Positions 54,133 to 64,000 of a stretch of DNA of 64,000 bases are shown here, one piece after another. Each line of letters begins with the position of its first letter. Within the stretch, counting starts at the first letter, position 1. The stretch covers positions 1,736,001 to 1,800,000 of the forward strand of contig NC_063017.1 in NCBI RefSeq assembly GCF_020509005.1, in the 5' to 3' direction. The translations under genes and the position numbers were made by a program. The DNA comes from Fulvia fulva (taxonomy: Eukaryota; Ascomycota; Dothideomycetes; Mycosphaerellales; Mycosphaerellaceae). The notes beneath the pieces are model-generated. The model saw only the letters and a program-made list of their open reading frames with translations, did not search any database and was not told where the DNA came from.

Positions 54133-54926
54133 ATGACCACAATGATGACAGAAATCAAGACACCTATCAAGACTTTGGACAATTACGATACGCTATCACT
54201 GGCGGAAAGCGAGCTGCCTCCTTATTCTGCTAAAGCTTCTTCATCACTACGCTCTCGCGAGTACCGCTTTCACAGAGGTGCGTGGAATATGCGGACCGCT
54301 CTGCCTGTCAGGATTGCAGCTAACATCCGTGTTCTGCAGGCAATGGCATAACAGGTCGTGCTAGGATATCCGGGCCAGATGGAACGACACACAGCCTCGA
54401 TGCAGACATACATCGTAAGAAGCCATCGACGATACGCATCAACGCAAGCAACAACTCGACTGGAGGGTTCCTGGCCTTCCCGAGCACACACAATGACTTT
54501 CAGATCAACACACCCATCCCGTACGGCTCATCATCACCTCCAATAAAACTTACACAGGCCCGCGCACGGGTAGGACATCCACACCCAGCATCATACAGCT
54601 TCACACTACCCAGCAGCAATCGAAAAGTAGTCTGGACGCGGTCGAACAAGCTGGGTGCAAGCCCGAGCTACCAACTCCGAGAGGAAGGCTCCAACAGCTT
54701 GATGGCGAGTCTGCATCTGGTACCTGGCCTGAAGCATCAAGCCTCGTTACGTTTGTACGAAGATGTGAGCGATTCTTGGGATGAGACGGTGATACTGCTA
54801 TCGTTTGTGGGAGTTCTGACCAGACTGCACCTCAAAGGCAAAGATCCTCCGGAGGCGAGTGGACAGAGAGGAAGGTGGAATGGAATGTGGTTCATGGCTA
54901 TCTTAGGGTCGGCTGCGGTAGCATAG
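54133..54926 (+). CDS. Two-exon protein of unknown function
   Basis: Exons are 54133-54277 and 54340-54926, with a 62-base intron (GTGCGT...CTAAC...CAG), giving 243 residues. The N-terminal part is polar (LAESELPPYS and SSLRSREYRFHR). The middle has alternating strands such as SYSFTLPSSNRKVVW and SYQLREEGSNSLMASLHLVP. The C-terminus has a charged stretch GKDPPEASGQRGRW and then a hydrophobic end WFMAILGSAAVA. The strand-rich pattern recalls tubby-C/LURP-one-like folds found in unnamed fungal proteins, but this is a weak impression. It has the same orientation as the upstream membrane-protein gene, 262 bases apart. An alternative third exon cannot be excluded because another frame stays open past the stop. 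Confidence 0.65.
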
Positions 54927-55235
54927 TTGCTTTGTATGATGATACCCCTTTTGCGCTGGCGTATGCGGTGCGCTCGCCGCTTCTGTCTGCGCTCCACGTC
55001 TCAATACTCTGGCACCCTCAAGTCTTCCACAAGGCTGACACACTTCGACGCCTTCATGCCCTGATGACGATGGCCCTAGGTGTTGGTGCTCTCGACTATG
55101 GCGCAGACAATCGCGGTGTCTAGATCAACGACACGACGCAAGCCGATTTCGTTTGGTGCTCGACAGCGACATGGAGGTGTAGTGAAAGTGGATGTAGTGG
55201 TTGTTTTGGATTACGTAATATTCCACATCAGAATC
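54927..55235. other. Intergenic; no gene seen
   Basis: One plus-strand frame remains open from 54875 to about 55120 (IVALYDDTPFALAYAV). It could be an alternative last exon of the preceding gene or chance. Nothing else recognised. Confidence 0.4.
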
Positions 55236-55733
55236 TCAATCTCCAATCTTCCTCCTTACACCAGAACTCCGCGTCTCCTTCTTCATCTGCAACAATTGGA
55301 CCAGTCCATCACCCATCTCTTGCTCCACGGCGTGTACATCCCTCTCCTCCACCCAAGGTTCCACCTGCTCGCTGAGCTCCCGCGTCTCATCATCACTCCA
55401 CCCAAATGCATGCTCGTCCATGTCCTTCTTCCACCCTTGAACAGCAGGACCCAAATGAGAAACAAAATGGCTGAACGTATCTGACAGACCTTCGGCACGG
55501 AGATCTCTCGCCACAATGATGTACTTATGGCCGGTTCATGCCGAATCGAAAGCCCGGCGGAGTTGACAGTTTTCCCCGACCGCAAAGCATCGTCAGCTCC
55601 TACTTCAAGATCTTTCTTTCAAGATCGTGTTTGGACAGGTGCTCCGCAAAGGAGCCGCTGGCATATCGCGCGACGATGATGTCGCCCGCATCACGGTCTG
55701 ATAGATTCTATATATACATGGATCTCGGATGAG
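55236..55733 (-). pseudogene. Possible gene fragment with a repeated IIVAR motif
   Basis: Two minus-strand open pieces lie here in sequence. One (about 55694-55602) reads DAGDIIVARYASGSF and AEHLSKHDLERKILK. The other (about 55525-55236, no ATG start) reads IIVARDLRAEGLSD, TFSHFVSHLGP, and an acidic helical tail (SDDETRELSEQVEPW). The repeated IIVAR plus following helix suggests two related units or a duplicated exon. No splice pair joins them in frame that I could find, so this may be a relic. I do not recognise the family. Confidence 0.3.
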
Positions 55734-55829
55734 TCTGCAGTAAGGTTGCTTTGTACTTAAAGCTATACTGTACTGTCAACATTGGTTTGAAGACTTCTGA
55801 CACCACATCGAACCTTCCTATCATTCATC

Positions 55830-57299
55830 ATGCCACAACACCAAACAGTGACAGGCGTCTATGGCCCTGGCACTTACACTGACACGGAATTCACACCCGT
55901 CCCATAAGAAAGCAAACGACTCTTGAGGTACTTCGCAGAGAAGACGCCAGGATTCAACAGCGATGCAGACTTCTTGGACAATGCCGACTTTCACGGACAA
56001 GACCTACCACTATTGCCAGGGCCGATCAAAGCACAACCGCTAGCGGCAGTGTTGCAGGGTATGATAGGCCTCGCAGGCAAAGAAGTCAACGCACTCCGTG
56101 GCATCGACACGGGAAGAGTATCTGTCGACACAGACCTGGCAGCACTGCACCCCGCCACGGTCGGCCTGGTTGAGATCGATGGCATGAAGTGCACCGAGGC
56201 CCAAAAGAGTGGTCTGCTCCAGAAGCTTGGCCTCGATGTCGATCAAGGCATAATCTCCAAAACACCGATGCGATTCCGATCATGGGCCATCTTCCCTACC
56301 AGAGAGAAGAATGTTTGTTTCCAGTTCTTGAGCAGTCTCGGTCCAGTTGGCTACCTCCAGGTCTTTAGCCTAGACGCAGACGATGCAACAGTCGAGACCA
56401 ACGAGGAAGCGTACGAGAAGATCAAATCGGTCACCACAACGCTTTCCGCTCGTGAACTTGAGCACATCTGCATCGAGCGTGGAGGGAGACGATGATGGGC
56501 AAGGTGCTGGCAAAGCACCCAATGATCAATTACAAGCAGATCAGAGGAACGGATGATCTCCCACCGGTACCTCTACCGAAAAGCTCAGACAAGAGACCGC
56601 TAGCCGGTGTCAAAGTTGTCGAGCTCTCGCGTGTCATCGCTGGACCAGCAGTCGGGCTTCGGCCTGGACGACATCGTCGAGCTTGCCAGAAAGCGTAACA
56701 GGGGCATGGTCTATGTTGACATCAACTGCTACGGGCCGGATGGGTACCACGCCGAGAGACCTGGGTACCAGCAGATCGCCGACTGCGCTTCAGGGTGCAG
56801 CTATGTGAATGGCAAAGCATACGGCTTGGAAGAAGGCACTGCGGTGTTACCGTCGCTGCCTATCGCAGACATGCTGACCAGTGCTGTGGGCGTACTAGTG
56901 ACCCTACTAGCAATCAGAGACCGCACTACGGTCGGCGGGGCATATCACTCCCACGTGGCACTTGTCTCTCTTGATACTGCGCAACTTGAGCCCGAGGTGG
57001 GTCTGTACCCGCCGCAGATTGTCAAGCAGGTGCAAGACAAGTATCAATGGGCGCCGATGAGACCGCATCATATGGTTACAGATCTGCTTGATATCATGAT
57101 TGCCGGCTGGAGGCAGAATTGTGATGTGTTGGATCGGAGGGAATACTACTCGGAGTTTGAGACGATGTTTGGTAAGAGTCATAAGATACTGAACTTGCCG
57201 TTCAAGTTTGAGAGTAAGGAGGCCTCTTCAAGGTGGACGCATGGGCCAGTGCCGAATGGTGGGCATCCAGGACAGCTGCAGTGGCTGCCTGTGTCATAG
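55830..57299 (+). pseudogene. Broken CaiB/BaiF family III CoA-transferase gene
   Basis: The start ATG (55830) opens a frame that stops at codon 26 (TAA at 55905-55907, most simply a CAA codon changed by C-to-T). The frame then runs on with ESKRLLRYFAEKTPGF to about 56480. It shifts near 56480-56495, continues as MGKVLAKHPMINYKQIRG and the family signature KRPLAGVKVVELSRVIAGP, and is broken again near 56655, where sequence jumps to GFGLDDIVELARKRNRGMVYVDINCYG. The stretch that should lie between, with the nucleotide-binding part and the catalytic Asp region, is absent, so there was a deletion of very roughly 80 codons. The rest (PGYQQIADCASG, PSLPIADMLTSAVG) is well kept. Family members move CoA between acids. 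This copy cannot be active. Confidence 0.85.
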
Positions 57300-57617
57300 A
57301 ATGGCAGGAGGCTGTTTTGGGTGTTCAATATCATTCAGTGTGATATAGCATAGGTACCAGACCGTTCTTGCGATGTTGATGCTTGTCCAATGCCATTCGT
57401 GGCTGTGCAGCTGCGAGTCAGTGCGGCTGAAGTGGGCTGGGGTTTCCACCACTTCACGTCAACGTCTTGCCGAACCCCAGCTGAGACCAACGAATCCTTC
57501 GGAGACTAGCACATGCTCAGCATATAAGAGAGGTCTCTTTTGCGCCATACTTTGGTGGTATTCACGGCTCACACCACGGCCTTGTCGTTGGCCGCACGAC
57601 AACGACCCGCCCAGGAG
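57300..57617 (+). promoter_or_regulatory. Upstream region of the F-box-like gene
   Basis: A TATAAGA sequence at 57522-57528 lies about 90 bases before the ATG at 57618. Otherwise nothing recognised. Confidence 0.45.
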
Positions 57618-58670
57618 ATGGCTACTACGGCTCCGAACACACTGCTCGGCCTCGCATCTGAACTTCGTCTTGCCATCTTCGAACAAGTATTCCGCTCCAT
57701 CACCATCGACATCGAGCGTGGAGAGCAACGGGTCGAGCGCACCGTCACAACACTGGACCGTGAAGACGACGAAGACGGGCCACAAATCTCCATAGCAGAG
57801 AGCGCAAAGCGAGGCCTGTCACCTTTGCCATCCACGCCACACTCAGTGATCAATCTCAAGCTCGTCAACCGGACCTTTGCGAAAGAGATTGGCGATAAGT
57901 GGCACCAGCAAGTGACATACCACTTCCCCTCCACGGTAGCCTTTATCGATGTGCTCAGCCAATGGCCCAAGGAGAAAATCTCATCCTTGAGACACGTCCA
58001 TGTCTGCGACACCCCATTACCTTTATACCCCATCGACCAGCCAGGCTGCTACCACACCCACGACTTCAGCGCTGCGCCTCCGCTTTTTCCCGGCCTGGCA
58101 CTTGACACACTGACAGTTGAGAACATCTGGCTTGAACCGAATGGCAAACCATTAGATGGGTGGTGTCTTAGTGCCACGTATCATGCACTTATGGATCTCG
58201 TGGACACGAGCGGGTGGAGACACTTTCACTACCAGTCAGGCATTTTGGGGCTGAAGCCCAATCAGTTGCGGGATATCGAGAACAAGATTGCAGAGCTGAA
58301 GGCGGAGAGGGGTGAGGATGACTTTACATACAGCTTTCGTCCCCTTCGACCACAGCTGGAAGGCTTGGACACACTTTCAGTCGATGGTACGATTACGAGT
58401 AGCGACACAGAAGAAGAACGTGCTCAGATCTCGGAGTGGTATGCAGAGCATCCGGAGGTGGAACCACAAGGTGCTTTCCCGAGCGATGTGGTTGAGAAAG
58501 GTATTGCGTTCCGAGCCAGTCGAGGGAGCAGAGCCAAGTATATCGAGACTGGTGAGCGTCTTGGGCCGGTCTTGAAAGGACTTATGGAAGTCATGACGTG
58601 GAGTCAATCGAGGGCGACCGACGAGTATCTTGTTGACGATGGTCTAGACAATGCGACGGGGCATCTATGA
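57618..58670 (+). CDS. F-box-like protein
   Basis: A single-exon protein of 350 residues from the ATG at 57618; the frame is open further upstream, but the TATA-like box at 57522 favours this start. The N-terminus LLGLASELRLAIFEQVF has the LPxELRxxIxExVF pattern of the short F-box or 2EXR-type domains found in hundreds of fungal proteins. These usually serve as substrate adaptors of SCF ubiquitin ligases, though many are untested. An acidic linker (REDDEDGPQ) follows, then NLKLVNRTFAKEIGDKW, the usual second conserved block. The C-terminal half has charged helices (about residues 215-240) and no known motif. No transmembrane segment. No sign of mutation. Confidence 0.75.
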   Translation: MATTAPNTLLGLASELRLAIFEQVFRSITIDIERGEQRVERTVTTLDREDDEDGPQISIAESAKRGLSPLPSTPHSVINLKLVNRTFAKEIGDKWHQQVTYHFPSTVAFIDVLSQWPKEKISSLRHVHVCDTPLPLYPIDQPGCYHTHDFSAAPPLFPGLALDTLTVENIWLEPNGKPLDGWCLSATYHALMDLVDTSGWRHFHYQSGILGLKPNQLRDIENKIAELKAERGEDDFTYSFRPLRPQLEGLDTLSVDGTITSSDTEEERAQISEWYAEHPEVEPQGAFPSDVVEKGIAFRASRGSRAKYIETGERLGPVLKGLMEVMTWSQSRATDEYLVDDGLDNATGHL

Positions 58671-59104
58671 GCTGAGCCAAGCTTGTAAGATTGCTGGCGA
58701 GACTGGCCTCGACATGACTTAGCGACACTGCTACCAGTCGAAAGCAAGAATGTCAGCAAGATGGGCGCTCAAGAGTATGCATTTTCTGATATAATTGATC
58801 GAAATTTCGGTTGGGACCATTACATGCATGCACGACCACGCGCCCTCCCTACTCGCATGCATTCATACGCAGCTTCGCGCCGCCATCTCATTGCATCCGT
58901 AGACCTCTAACTTACTTTATCCGTCCCTCTGCGGATTCTGTCGACCCAATAGTCAGATCCGCTGCACCTCCTCACCCTCATCGCCTTCGAGGTATTTACA
59001 AAACTTACACATCTCGCCACGTTACCATCACCACAAAGATACTCCATCCCACAAGCGTAACGACTCGTTTCCGACGCGGGCCATTAGTTCAACTCTTACA
59101 TTGA
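58671..59104. other. Intergenic; no gene seen
   Basis: A pyrimidine- and AC-rich plus-strand stretch. It lies downstream of both the F-box-like gene and the small peptide on the minus strand. Further exons of that peptide could lie here but none is convincing. Confidence 0.4.
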
Positions 59105-59221
59105 TTACACACACCAGTGATTTCCTACCCCGTTGGGACAAGTCGCCCTGCCCCGACACCCTACTTGGGCGGAGACGAGGGCTGTGAAGAGGAGTGTCGT
59201 GAGGAAGGTAAGGAGTTGCAT
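59105..59221 (-). CDS. Small secreted Cys-containing peptide (38 residues, possibly first exon)
   Basis: ATG at 59221 and TAA at 59105-59107. Residues 1-19 form a textbook signal peptide: short n-region MQLLTF, hydrophobic core LTTLLFTALV, cleavage context SAQ. The mature part would be only about 20 residues, GCRGRATCPNGVGNHWCV, with three Cys. An odd Cys number and GTGTGT or GTAATC directly at the end suggest the true product may continue after an intron, but I could not fix a second exon. A TATA box (plus-strand 59281-59289) lies about 60 bases upstream on the minus strand. The size and the seat beside a transposon fit fungal effector-like genes. No family recognised. Confidence 0.55.
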   Translation of the reverse strand: MQLLTFLTTLLFTALVSAQVGCRGRATCPNGVGNHWCV

Positions 59222-59542
59222 GACGGTCGGTTTTTATGCGGTGCGGCAGTAAAATGATAGGCACGAGCCGAGAGTCGTGCTTTTATATAAGAGTCACAAT
59301 ATATAACCTGCTTGATAACCCTACCTACTCGACGCGTCGGCTCATCGATCTCTGCGCCAAAACAAGACACATTCGAAAGCTCTCATCAAGGCCATTCCAA
59401 CGATATACAAAGCAGGCCACTGCCCCTAGGACTGAGGGAGTTCTACCTCATTCAATCTGGACAGCTTGAAGCTCTCTTCACCCTGTTTCTTCAGCTCCAA
59501 ACGCCGCGGAGGTGCCTAGCTACATTAGGCAACTCCTAGGCA
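59222..59542. other. Boundary between host island and LINE
   Basis: The left part is the promoter of the small peptide. Somewhere between about 59400 and 59540 the sequence becomes the 5' leader of the LINE. I cannot place the exact insertion point, since a LINE 5' end has no fixed signature and the 3' end with its target duplication is outside the window. Confidence 0.4.
59281..59289 (-). promoter_or_regulatory. TATA box for the small secreted peptide
   Basis: TATATAAAA on the minus strand, about 60 bases before the ATG. It supports transcription of this small frame. Confidence 0.5.
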
Positions 59543-60817
59543 ATGGCAGCCCAGGCTACGGCACTAACGGCGCCTACGGCCCTACAGGCGAAGCCCCCCC
59601 AAGACAACTGGCAGCAACTTATAGAGGACGCAAAAAGTATGGAAACTAACGATCAGCTCCCTTACCGGTCTCTACAGGTAATGATCACTCAGCTACGCAC
59701 GGCGCTTATACTGTCGTATCACCGAGGGCAACAAGAAATGAGGACGACGTCCTAGGCGATTAGCAAGGCCACCCGGAATCAACACCCCTATAGCTAGGCA
59801 TCGGTCGCGGCATCGATACCAGGCCCCCGCCCAACGCACGATGTAGTTACGATCCGCATTGTAGCAAAGGAAGACTAGGCCGAAGTTACGAAGCTATCGA
59901 ACAAGGAGCTCGCCTAACGAATCAACCAACTAGGGGTGGTCGCAGTGAACCAATAGTCTAACGGCACTCTACAGATCTATACTAGCTCTACTACTGCTAG
60001 GAGGCACCTAGAGGCACAGCCATAGTGGGCATCTAAGGTTGCGGCATCAGCGAAGGTCTTAACGAAACAATTCACGATCCTAGTCCACGACATGCCTAAG
60101 GAGTTTGACCTAACTAACCAGGGTCACCTACGCGCTCTCTAAGAGGACAACCCGGTCACTCTTAACTCTCTAATCCAGAAGGCGACTTGGCTCTATAGGA
60201 AATGGCCAGAAGGCAAGAAGGCCTCGGCGCTAATAGTATAGCTACAAGACGCGAAAGCGGCGGATCTAGCGATAGAACAAGGCCTGGTCTAGCAATACAG
60301 CCTCAAGACAGTAGAAAAGCACTCCTTATCCTTTCGTGTCCTCTAATGCTTCAAATGCTAATAGTATAGACACCAAACTTACACGTACACAAACAAGCAG
60401 GCCTGCTCGAACTGTGTAGGAGACTATATGTCTAGGGACTGTACATCGACTACGAGACGGTGCGCGAACTGTCCGGGGTACTACCTATCGTATAGTACGG
60501 AATGCCCATAGCGGAAACTAGCGAAAAACAAGGCAATCATAAACAGAACCGTCGCCCTAAGATTCTACGGCGACCGTAAGGCTAGCCTACACCGGAACTA
60601 ACTAGCGGCGGTCGGGCACAAGCGCCCTAGGGCCGAGAACGATGTAAAGGATGCGCAACCTAGGGCGTACGGGAGGCCACGTGCTCTACTAGCTACGGCG
60701 AGGGAATCTAACTAGGCCCGGCTCCCCTTTAGTACACAGCCGATAGGCGTAGACCAGGACGCACAGGGTAGTAGGACATAGGACGATATAGAGGAAATGA
60801 TTGTCGATGCCGATAAC
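59543..60817 (+). pseudogene. LINE ORF1 (Gag-like, zinc knuckles)
   Basis: It starts ATGGCAGCCCAGGCT. The first 70 codons are open, then stops appear about every 20-40 codons. A middle part (KQFTILVHDMPKEFDLT) has the look of the LINE ORF1 RNA-binding domain. Near 60350-60510 lie three Cys-rich knuckles (CFKC, CSNCVGDYMSRDC, CANCPGYYLSYSTEC), some with His changed to Tyr as RIP would do. This is the usual ORF1 layout of fungal Tad1-like elements, whose product binds the element RNA. Confidence 0.8.
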
Positions 60818-60821
60818 TAGC

Positions 60822-63800
60822 CTCGACACGCTTAGTATCATCTAGTATAACGTCAACTATAGCAAGGATATAGTCTAGAACCATTTCCTACACGAGGCGG
60901 ACCCGCGCGTCCACTACGTCCTTGCAATCCAGGAGCTATAGATTAACCCGCACCATAAGAGACCAACGACCTACAAGTCACTAGGCTACACGACATGCCT
61001 ACGAGGCGACGGCAGACCCCGCACGTGCTTCTATGTCAGTAAGGACATACTAGAATCCGACTGGGAGGTTGTGTACTACGTAGACGAAGAAGGCGGGGGC
61101 GATATTACCTCCCTCTACGTAGGTAGTACCTGGATACATAACCTATATATATAACCGCTAGCCTCGAGGTCTAGCCGCGACCTAGGGGTCTATAGACACC
61201 TAGACAGTGCGCTTAAGAGACAAGGGTGCCATATCGTAGTAGGAGACTTCAACATACACCACCCTTCCTAGGAAAGCCTTATATAGCCGCACCCTATAGC
61301 CGACGAAGTACTCGACTTGATAGCGAGCAACGCAATTGCCCTTAATACCCCGAAGGACCTGGGCACCTAGAAGAGAGGGGGACTCTAAGGCACGATCGAC
61401 CTCTCCTGGATCTCAGATAGCCACTACTACACGGTAACCTACTATAGGATCGAACATGAACTCGAGGCGTCGTTAGACCACATGCCAGTCAGGACCTCTA
61501 TTACGACATAGATACAACGCACACCAGCGGGAACCCCTAAGCCAAACTAGGGAAAGGCCTACTAGGCCAACATCTAGGCGTACCTCGATAACTCTAAGAG
61601 GCTAGTCCAGATCGCGTAGCAGCAATACAACAGTAAAGACGAGATAGACGAAGCAGTCTAGGGGTTGACAGACGAAATAAGAAAAGCGACCTCACTTCAC
61701 GTTCCGCTTACCCAACTAACGACATAGTCCAAACTATACTAGACGCCGGAGTGCACTGCGGTAGTAAGAGAAGCAAGGAGAGCCCGCCGGGTGTGGACGA
61801 GCAGCTATAGCGAGGAGGCCTAGAACGTATATAGGGAGGCATGCCAACAGAAGAAAGCTATAATACGAAGGGAGAAAGCAGTCGGCTAGAGGGCTATAGT
61901 GGAAGAAATCGCCGGCAAGCTAGAGAGGATGTAGAAGCTAGCGAAATGGGCCCGACAGGACCCTACACAGGGCCCCTCCTTCTCTATCCTAGCGCTACAA
62001 TCGCCTAGTGGCCCGGTTAGCGACCCCGAGGCCAAGGCGCGTCTACTAGCTAGCAAGTTCTTCCCGCCCCTAGTCGAGGCTGATCTAAGCGACATAAACA
62101 GCTCTACTCCCCTAGCCCCTAGCATCGCGGTCTAACAGGAGGTGTCCGAGGGAGAAGTTGCCGCTGTGCTAAGGAAGTTGCCGGCGAAGAAAGCCCCGGG
62201 GCCGGATAGGATCCCAAACGAGCTACTAAAGAAGTGTAGAGATCAACTAGCCCTAGCAGTTGTAGCGATCTTTAACGCCTGCCTACAGACCGGGTACCAC
62301 CCGATAGCTTTTAAACAATCGACGACAGTGGTCCTACGCAAGCCGCAGAAGGAAGACTATACGTAGGTAAAGTCGTACCGCCCAATTGCGCTCCTTAACA
62401 CTCTTAGGAAGGCGCTTGAGAAGCTAGTTATAACGAGACTCTCCGAGGCGGCAGAGGAACACTCCCTACTCCCGGACACCTAGATAGGTGCGCGCCTATA
62501 GCGATCGACGCTATCCGCGATAGAACTTATCACCTCTCAGGTAAAGGCCATCTGGTATAAGAATAGGGACAAGGTGGCTTCCTTACTTAGCCTAGACATA
62601 TCGGGAGCCTTCGACTACGTGTCACACCCGCGGCTACTCTACATCCTAAGGTCGAAAGGACTCCCTAAGTGGCTTGTCAACTTCGTACGGTCCTACCTCC
62701 AAAACCGTAGTACGTCGATCCTGGTCGGCCAGTATAGAAGCCTATTTCAAGCAGTCTACACTAGAATCCCGTAAGGCTCAACGCTAGCACCTATTCTGTT
62801 CCTCTTCTTTATAGCGACGCTGCTCCCAGCCCTAGAATCCCAGAACACCGCTACGAGCGGCTTCGTAGACGACACAAACATCCTAGCGTGGTCTTCCTCG
62901 ACTAAGGAGAACTATAGGCTACTAGAAGAGAAGCACAAGATCTGCGAGGACTGGGCTAGGAGGCACGGGGCTCGGTTTGCCCTAGAAAAGTACAATCTGA
63001 TACACTTTACGCGCCGGCCACGGTTCTACAATATGTAAGCTTCTATCCAGATATAGGGGCACACGACTAACCCGGCAAATTAGCTTAGGATCCTCGGACT
63101 ATAGGTAGACCCGGCGCTACGGTAGAGGAAGCACGTACAGGCAATATTACGGAAAGCTGAACAGAATATAGCATCATACCAGAGGCTCACTACGTCCACA
63201 TAGGGGGCGGACTTCCGGCAGTCACGACTTCTATATACGGCTATTGTACGGCCAGTCCTTACCTATGGCAGCCAAGTGTGGTCCTTAGGCGAGAGGGCCT
63301 GCCCATCGAAGGGACTCGTCGCGCCGCTAGCGAAGATCTAAAACCAATGCCTAAGGAAGGTCACCGGGGCATATAAGTCGACACTAACGAGGATGCTTAA
63401 GCACGAGACCGCTATACCGCCGATCGACCTATATATCCAGGGACTACGGACCTCCTACTTAGGCAAGTCGGCACAGTACCTAGTATAGAAGGTTATCGCC
63501 AGTACAGTCGCAAGGGCCCGCGAATCAGTACTAGCGTATAGGGGCATTCGACCCGGAAACGAGCCGAACTACCGGGTAAGGGACGAACAGCTAGCAACAC
63601 AATAGGAAGGTAAGAAATCGTTTGTAGAGCAACTATGGAAAGAGAGGTGGAACAACCAGGTTGTAGGGCATAGTGGACGCCCTTAGCTAGCGGGACAACC
63701 TAAGGAATGGTTAGCTACAAAATCCGCGGTCAAGCACCCCCCGAAGCTCATCCACTACCGCCTTACGAGGGCACAGAGTAGCATAGCAACCCAACTGCGA

Positions 63801-64000
63801 AGCGAACACATCGGCCTCTAGGGGTACCTATCATAGAGGAAGGTTCCAGGATACACGAATACTAGCTGCCCCTGCGGCTATCGCTCCTAGAACGTACGGC
63901 ACGCACTCCTCGTCTGTCCGAGGTGGTCGCTAGGAAGGGGGGAGTGGATGGCAAAGGCGAGGAACCGGACGATTAGGGCACTTCTTAACAACGCTGAGGA
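60822..64000 (+). pseudogene. LINE ORF2 (endonuclease and reverse transcriptase), partial
   Basis: One frame can be followed for about 1060 codons through many TAG/TAA codons. The N-terminal AP-like endonuclease shows IQELQIN-like and VVGDFNIHHP (about 61240) and LDHMPV (about 61473) blocks. The reverse transcriptase shows KKAPGPDRIPNELLK (about 62187), SYRPIALLNTLRK (about 62373), SLDISGAFDYV (about 62590) and the catalytic FVDDTNILAWS (about 62862). A Cys/His cluster CPCGYRS...HALLVCPRW near 63870-63925 fits the C-terminal zinc finger of R1/Tad-type elements. The frame continues past the window edge. No RNase H domain is seen so far. Confidence 0.87.

Larger units (their letters stand above)
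59543..64000 (+). mobile_element. Tad1/R1-type LINE, RIP-mutated, cut by window end
   Basis: A non-LTR retrotransposon on the plus strand with ORF1 then ORF2. Nearly all in-frame stops are TAG or TAA, many at positions where Gln or Trp would be expected. CpG is plentiful, and the damage is lighter than in the copia nest. The 3' end and tail are not in the window. Confidence 0.88.

Noticed and set aside
57540..57617. N-terminal extension of the F-box-like protein
   Set aside because: The frame is open there but lies just after a TATA-like box and before a well-placed ATG followed by the expected domain.
1..64000. CRISPR array, bacterial operon signals, rRNA or tRNA genes
   Set aside because: None found; the window is fungal nuclear DNA.

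Overview
The window looks like a chromosome segment of a filamentous ascomycete (Pezizomycotina). Genes have short GT-AG introns of about 50-110 bases with CTAAC/CTGAC-like branch sites. Most of the rest is retrotransposon sequence carrying the mark of repeat-induced point mutation (RIP): CpA/TpG have become TpA, so Gln and Trp codons turn into TAA/TAG and Cys codons into Tyr codons, while CpG survives. The species cannot be named from the sequence; a plant-associated Dothideomycete would fit but is a guess.

Bases 1-47020 are a nest of Ty1/copia elements. I separate three families. Copia-A is one intact element at 15246-20862 plus RIP-degraded pieces at 985-2364, 27917-29296 and 44010-47020. 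Copia-B has 503-bp LTRs and a gag/protease frame separate from pol. Copia-D has 234-bp LTRs, is a relative of A, and sits inside the gag of B at one site with the 5-bp duplication GATAA. All three have a primer-binding site matching the anticodon-side half of initiator tRNA-Met, as Drosophila copia does. An unclassified RIP-mutated block (E) occupies 29297-31611 and, in part, 1-984.

The main structural feature is a giant inverted repeat. Bases 1-10570 are the reverse complement of 14089-30280 apart from the Copia-A insertion in the right arm; the arms are nearly identical, RIP damage included. The spacer, 10571-14088, is the 3' half of the same Copia-B. A second, diverged copy of the B-with-D block lies in direct orientation at 31612-44009. 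The order read from the sequence is: old A and B insertions, D into B, duplication of B-with-D, RIP, inverted duplication, then insertion of the intact Copia-A (LTRs differing at one base) into one arm. The left arm runs off the window.

Bases 47023-48519 hold the RNase H tail of a fourth copia and an internally deleted Fot1/pogo DNA transposon with about 70-bp inverted ends and TA duplications.

Bases 48700-59480 are an island of normal composition. It holds a Ser/Gly/Tyr/Arg-rich low-complexity protein followed directly by a tandem 66-bp hairpin repeat; a hotdog-fold thioesterase; a five-exon membrane protein; a two-exon protein of unknown function; a broken CaiB/BaiF CoA-transferase gene; an F-box-like protein; and, beside the next transposon, a 38-residue peptide with a clear signal sequence. 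I see no operon-like or cluster logic linking these genes.

From about 59.5 kb to the window end lies a RIP-mutated Tad1/R1-type LINE on the plus strand: ORF1 with zinc knuckles, then ORF2 with endonuclease and reverse transcriptase.
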